Of a DNA stretch of 6,258 nt, positions 4,590 to 6,258 are shown piece after piece. Origin of the DNA: Candidatus Bathyarchaeota archaeon (GTDB lineage: Archaea > Thermoproteota > Bathyarchaeia > 40CM-2-53-6). Position numbers and translations under genes: made by a program. The stretch lies in contig VBBA01000084.1 in the NCBI GenBank assembly GCA_005888675.1, positions 1 through 6,258 on the forward strand, read 5' to 3'. Numbering within the stretch: the stretch's first letter is position 1; every line of letters starts with the position of its first letter. Below the pieces are notes generated by a model. It had not been told where the DNA came from, made no database searches, and was given only the letters and a program-made list of their open reading frames with translations.

Positions 4590-6074
4590 TCAGCCTTTAG
4601 CAACACCGATCGGGACCATACGGACAACCTTGGTCCCGATGCCGAGTTGGTGGCTAACCTCCGCCACTCGATCAACATCCTTGTAAGCGTCAGGCGCCTC
4701 TTCAGCCACAACCTCCATAGCGGCGGCTCTTATCACGATCCCACGCGCCTCTAGGGATTTCTTTAGGTCCGCTCCCCACCATTTCCGCTTAGCGGCCGAC
4801 CTGCTCATGAACCGGCCAGCACCATGAGCCGTCGTTCCAAAGCTCAGTTCCATTGACTTCGGCGTCCCAACTAATACCCAACTACTTGTACCCATACTTC
4901 CAGGTAACAAGACGGGCTGGCCTATGTCCCGATACTGCGCAGGAATATCCGGATGGCCAGGCGGAAATGCTCTTGTCGCCCCCTTTCGATGGACAAAGAC
5001 TTTCTTCAGTCCCCCATCTACCTGGTGCTGCTCCACCTTCGCGATATTGTGACAGACATCGTACACTATCTTCATGTCCATCGAATCAGACGGTTTGGCG
5101 AAGATCTTCTCGAAGGCCTGTCTAGCCCAATGGGTTATCATCTGCCTGTTCACCCATGCGAAGTTCGCTGCCGCAGCCATTGCGGGAAGATATTGTTCAG
5201 CCTCCGGACTGTTCGCTGGACAAGCTGCCAGTTCACGATCAGGTAGGTTGATGTTATACTTCCTAACCGCGTGCTCCATCACACGCAGATAGTCGCTGCA
5301 GATCTGATGACCGTAGCCTCGACTCCCAGTATGGATCAGGATAAGTATCTGGTCAGGCTTCGTGATGCCGAAACGATCCGCGACCGGCTTGTCAAAGATC
5401 TTGTCTGCTTTTTCTATCTCTACAAAATGATTGCCACTCCCGAGACTGCCGAGCTGCGGCGCACCACGGGATTTGGCATTGTTAGAAACTTTGGAGGGAT
5501 CAGCAGACTCTAGACATCCGCCCTCCTCTATTGTCTTTGGATCATCAGGCCAGCCGTATCCCTTGTCGACGGCCCATTCCACGCCGTCAGTGACAACCTT
5601 GTCAAGCTCCGATGTGGAGACCCGTATCTGGCCCTTGCTGCCGAGACCGGATGGGATCATATTGAATATCGTATCGACCAACTTGGGAAGGACCGGTCGA
5701 ACTTCCTCTTCGGAAAGATTGGTTCGTATGAGACGCACGCCGCAATTGATGTCGTAACCGACACCGCCAGGACTTATCAGGCCCTCATCATAATCCGTGG
5801 CAGCCACCCCACCAATCGGGAAACCATATCCCTCATGTCCATCGGGCATTGTTATGCTGTACTTGTAAATACCGTCAAGGTGGGCGACATTGACGCATTG
5901 TTGGATCGTCATGTCTGTCTTCATCTTCGCGATCAAGTCATCGTCTGCATAGATCCGAGCGGGGACTTTCATTCCAGGATTGTAGCTTGTCGGGACTTCC
6001 CAAATATTTGGCGCGATCTTCTCCAATGGAATATGTGCGCTCGAACGGCCTGGACGCTGCTCTAGGGTTGTCAT
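4590..6074 (-). CDS. rtcB: RNA-splicing ligase RtcB (3'-phosphate/5'-OH RNA ligase)
   Basis: RtcB joins RNA 2',3'-cyclic phosphate or 3'-phosphate ends to 5'-OH ends using GTP and Mn2+. In archaea it ligates tRNA exons after intron excision and can repair broken RNA. The 494-aa protein is full length (family about 480) and has no intein. Key residues are present: D108 and C111 in GYDINCG, N215 and H216 in GSGNHFVEI, H248 in LIHTGSRGYGHQ, H342 in DVCHNIAKVE, and H417 in TTAHGAGR, the His that carries GMP in the Pyrococcus enzyme. The C-terminus PIGVAKG is typical. ATG 6074 was preferred over ATG 6140 because AGGAGGT (6087-6093) lies upstream of it and a TATA-like CTTATAG falls inside the longer form; the extra 22 residues also lack family character. 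Archease, its activator, lies directly upstream on the same strand. Confidence 0.97.
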   Translation of the reverse strand: MTTLEQRPGRSSAHIPLEKIAPNIWEVPTSYNPGMKVPARIYADDDLIAKMKTDMTIQQCVNVAHLDGIYKYSITMPDGHEGYGFPIGGVAATDYDEGLISPGGVGYDINCGVRLIRTNLSEEEVRPVLPKLVDTIFNMIPSGLGSKGQIRVSTSELDKVVTDGVEWAVDKGYGWPDDPKTIEEGGCLESADPSKVSNNAKSRGAPQLGSLGSGNHFVEIEKADKIFDKPVADRFGITKPDQILILIHTGSRGYGHQICSDYLRVMEHAVRKYNINLPDRELAACPANSPEAEQYLPAMAAAANFAWVNRQMITHWARQAFEKIFAKPSDSMDMKIVYDVCHNIAKVEQHQVDGGLKKVFVHRKGATRAFPPGHPDIPAQYRDIGQPVLLPGSMGTSSWVLVGTPKSMELSFGTTAHGAGRFMSRSAAKRKWWGADLKKSLEARGIVIRAAAMEVVAEEAPDAYKDVDRVAEVSHQLGIGTKVVRMVPIGVAKG

Positions 6075-6086
6075 CTTGAGTATTGA

Positions 6087-6134
6087 ACCTCCTATCGCGT
6101 GCTGGAACCTGGATGAGTAGACGCTACCTATAAG
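6087..6134 (-). promoter_or_regulatory. Candidate TATA box and SD of rtcB
   Basis: On the minus strand CTTATAG (6134-6128) is a TATA-like element in the 77-nt gap between archease and rtcB. Transcription starting about 25 nt downstream would give a leader of about 30 nt containing AGGAGGT (6093-6087), 12 nt before ATG 6074. This spacing is longer than usual. It suggests rtcB may be transcribed alone as well as with archease. Confidence 0.45.
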
Positions 6135-6151
6135 TCTCATTTGGAAGGAAT

Positions 6152-6258
6152 CTACAGGTCCAACAAGAAACGCAGAAGGACTCGGTCCCTTTCCCTTTGG
6201 ATCGCCATCTGGTGATAGGTTACACCCTTCACCTCAATCTTCCGACCATGTTTTTCAG
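6152..6258 (-). CDS. Archease, C-terminal part (cut by the window edge)
   Basis: The last 34 codons of a minus-strand gene whose 5' part lies beyond the window. The tail reads KIEVKGVTYHQMAIQ (residues 6-20 of the visible part) and ends RFLLDL, the archease C-terminal pattern: a conserved VTYH segment, then a final beta strand with a penultimate Asp. In Pyrococcus archease a C-terminal Asp is part of the metal site. Archease activates RtcB by promoting its guanylylation and allowing multiple turnover, and is commonly encoded beside it. The stop codon is 77 nt before the rtcB start. Identification rests on a short segment but is strengthened by the neighbour. No frameshift or stop interrupts the visible part. 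Confidence 0.85.
   Translation of the reverse strand, partial: EKHGRKIEVKGVTYHQMAIQRERDRVLLRFLLDL

Noticed and set aside
6075..6140. N-terminal extension of RtcB from ATG 6140
   Set aside because: The 22 added residues are unlike RtcB and would cover the TATA-like box and the AGGAGGT site upstream of ATG 6074.
1..6258. CRISPR array, insertion sequence, phage or toxin-antitoxin genes
   Set aside because: No regular spaced repeats, transposase or integrase motifs, terminal inverted repeats or target duplications were seen on either strand.

Overview
The window looks like chromosomal DNA from an archaeon, most likely a mesophilic member of the TACK group (Nitrososphaeria/Thaumarchaeota or Bathyarchaeia-like). 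The evidence is the gene set: a Gly/Arg-rich small TRAM protein, a Sulfolobus-type single-OB-fold ssDNA-binding protein, a double winged-helix Lrp/AsnC-like regulator, an archaeal HD hydrolase, and an archease next to RtcB. A/T-rich promoter-like boxes and T-run terminators fit this. The lineage is an inference from protein style; no rRNA or other phylogenetic marker is present.

Layout. Positions 34-786 (+) hold two small nucleic-acid-binding genes 21 nt apart, a TRAM protein with a long charged disordered tail and a tail-less OB-fold SSB. A 213-nt convergent spacer with T-run terminators and hairpins follows. Positions 1000-2196 (-) encode a 398-aa regulator with two winged helix-turn-helix domains. 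Upstream of it is a 333-nt non-coding stretch with an imperfect 30-bp-spaced direct repeat, an A/T-rich inverted repeat and a strong hairpin. Positions 2530-3357 (-) encode an HD-superfamily hydrolase whose reading frame, and probably its protein, continues upstream of the first canonical start codon. Divergent from it, 3547-4320 (+) encodes a crotonase-family enzyme that keeps one catalytic Glu and has lost the other. A 51-codon C2HC zinc-finger microprotein follows at 4411-4566 (+), with a TTG start. Convergent with it, 4590-6074 (-) is a full-length RtcB RNA ligase. The window ends inside the 3' end of an archease gene (6152-6258, -), the RtcB activator, directly upstream of rtcB.

How the genes fit together. 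Archease and RtcB form a recognised RNA ligation module for tRNA splicing and RNA repair. The TRAM and SSB genes form a plausible second, nucleic-acid-handling pair. The regulator, HD hydrolase, crotonase and zinc finger are not obviously linked by pathway. No mobile element, CRISPR array, tRNA or rRNA was found. I do not see a clearly new multi-gene system. The most noteworthy items are the zinc-finger microprotein, the altered crotonase active site, the non-canonical start of the HD protein, and the division of OB fold and disordered tail between the SSB and its TRAM neighbour.
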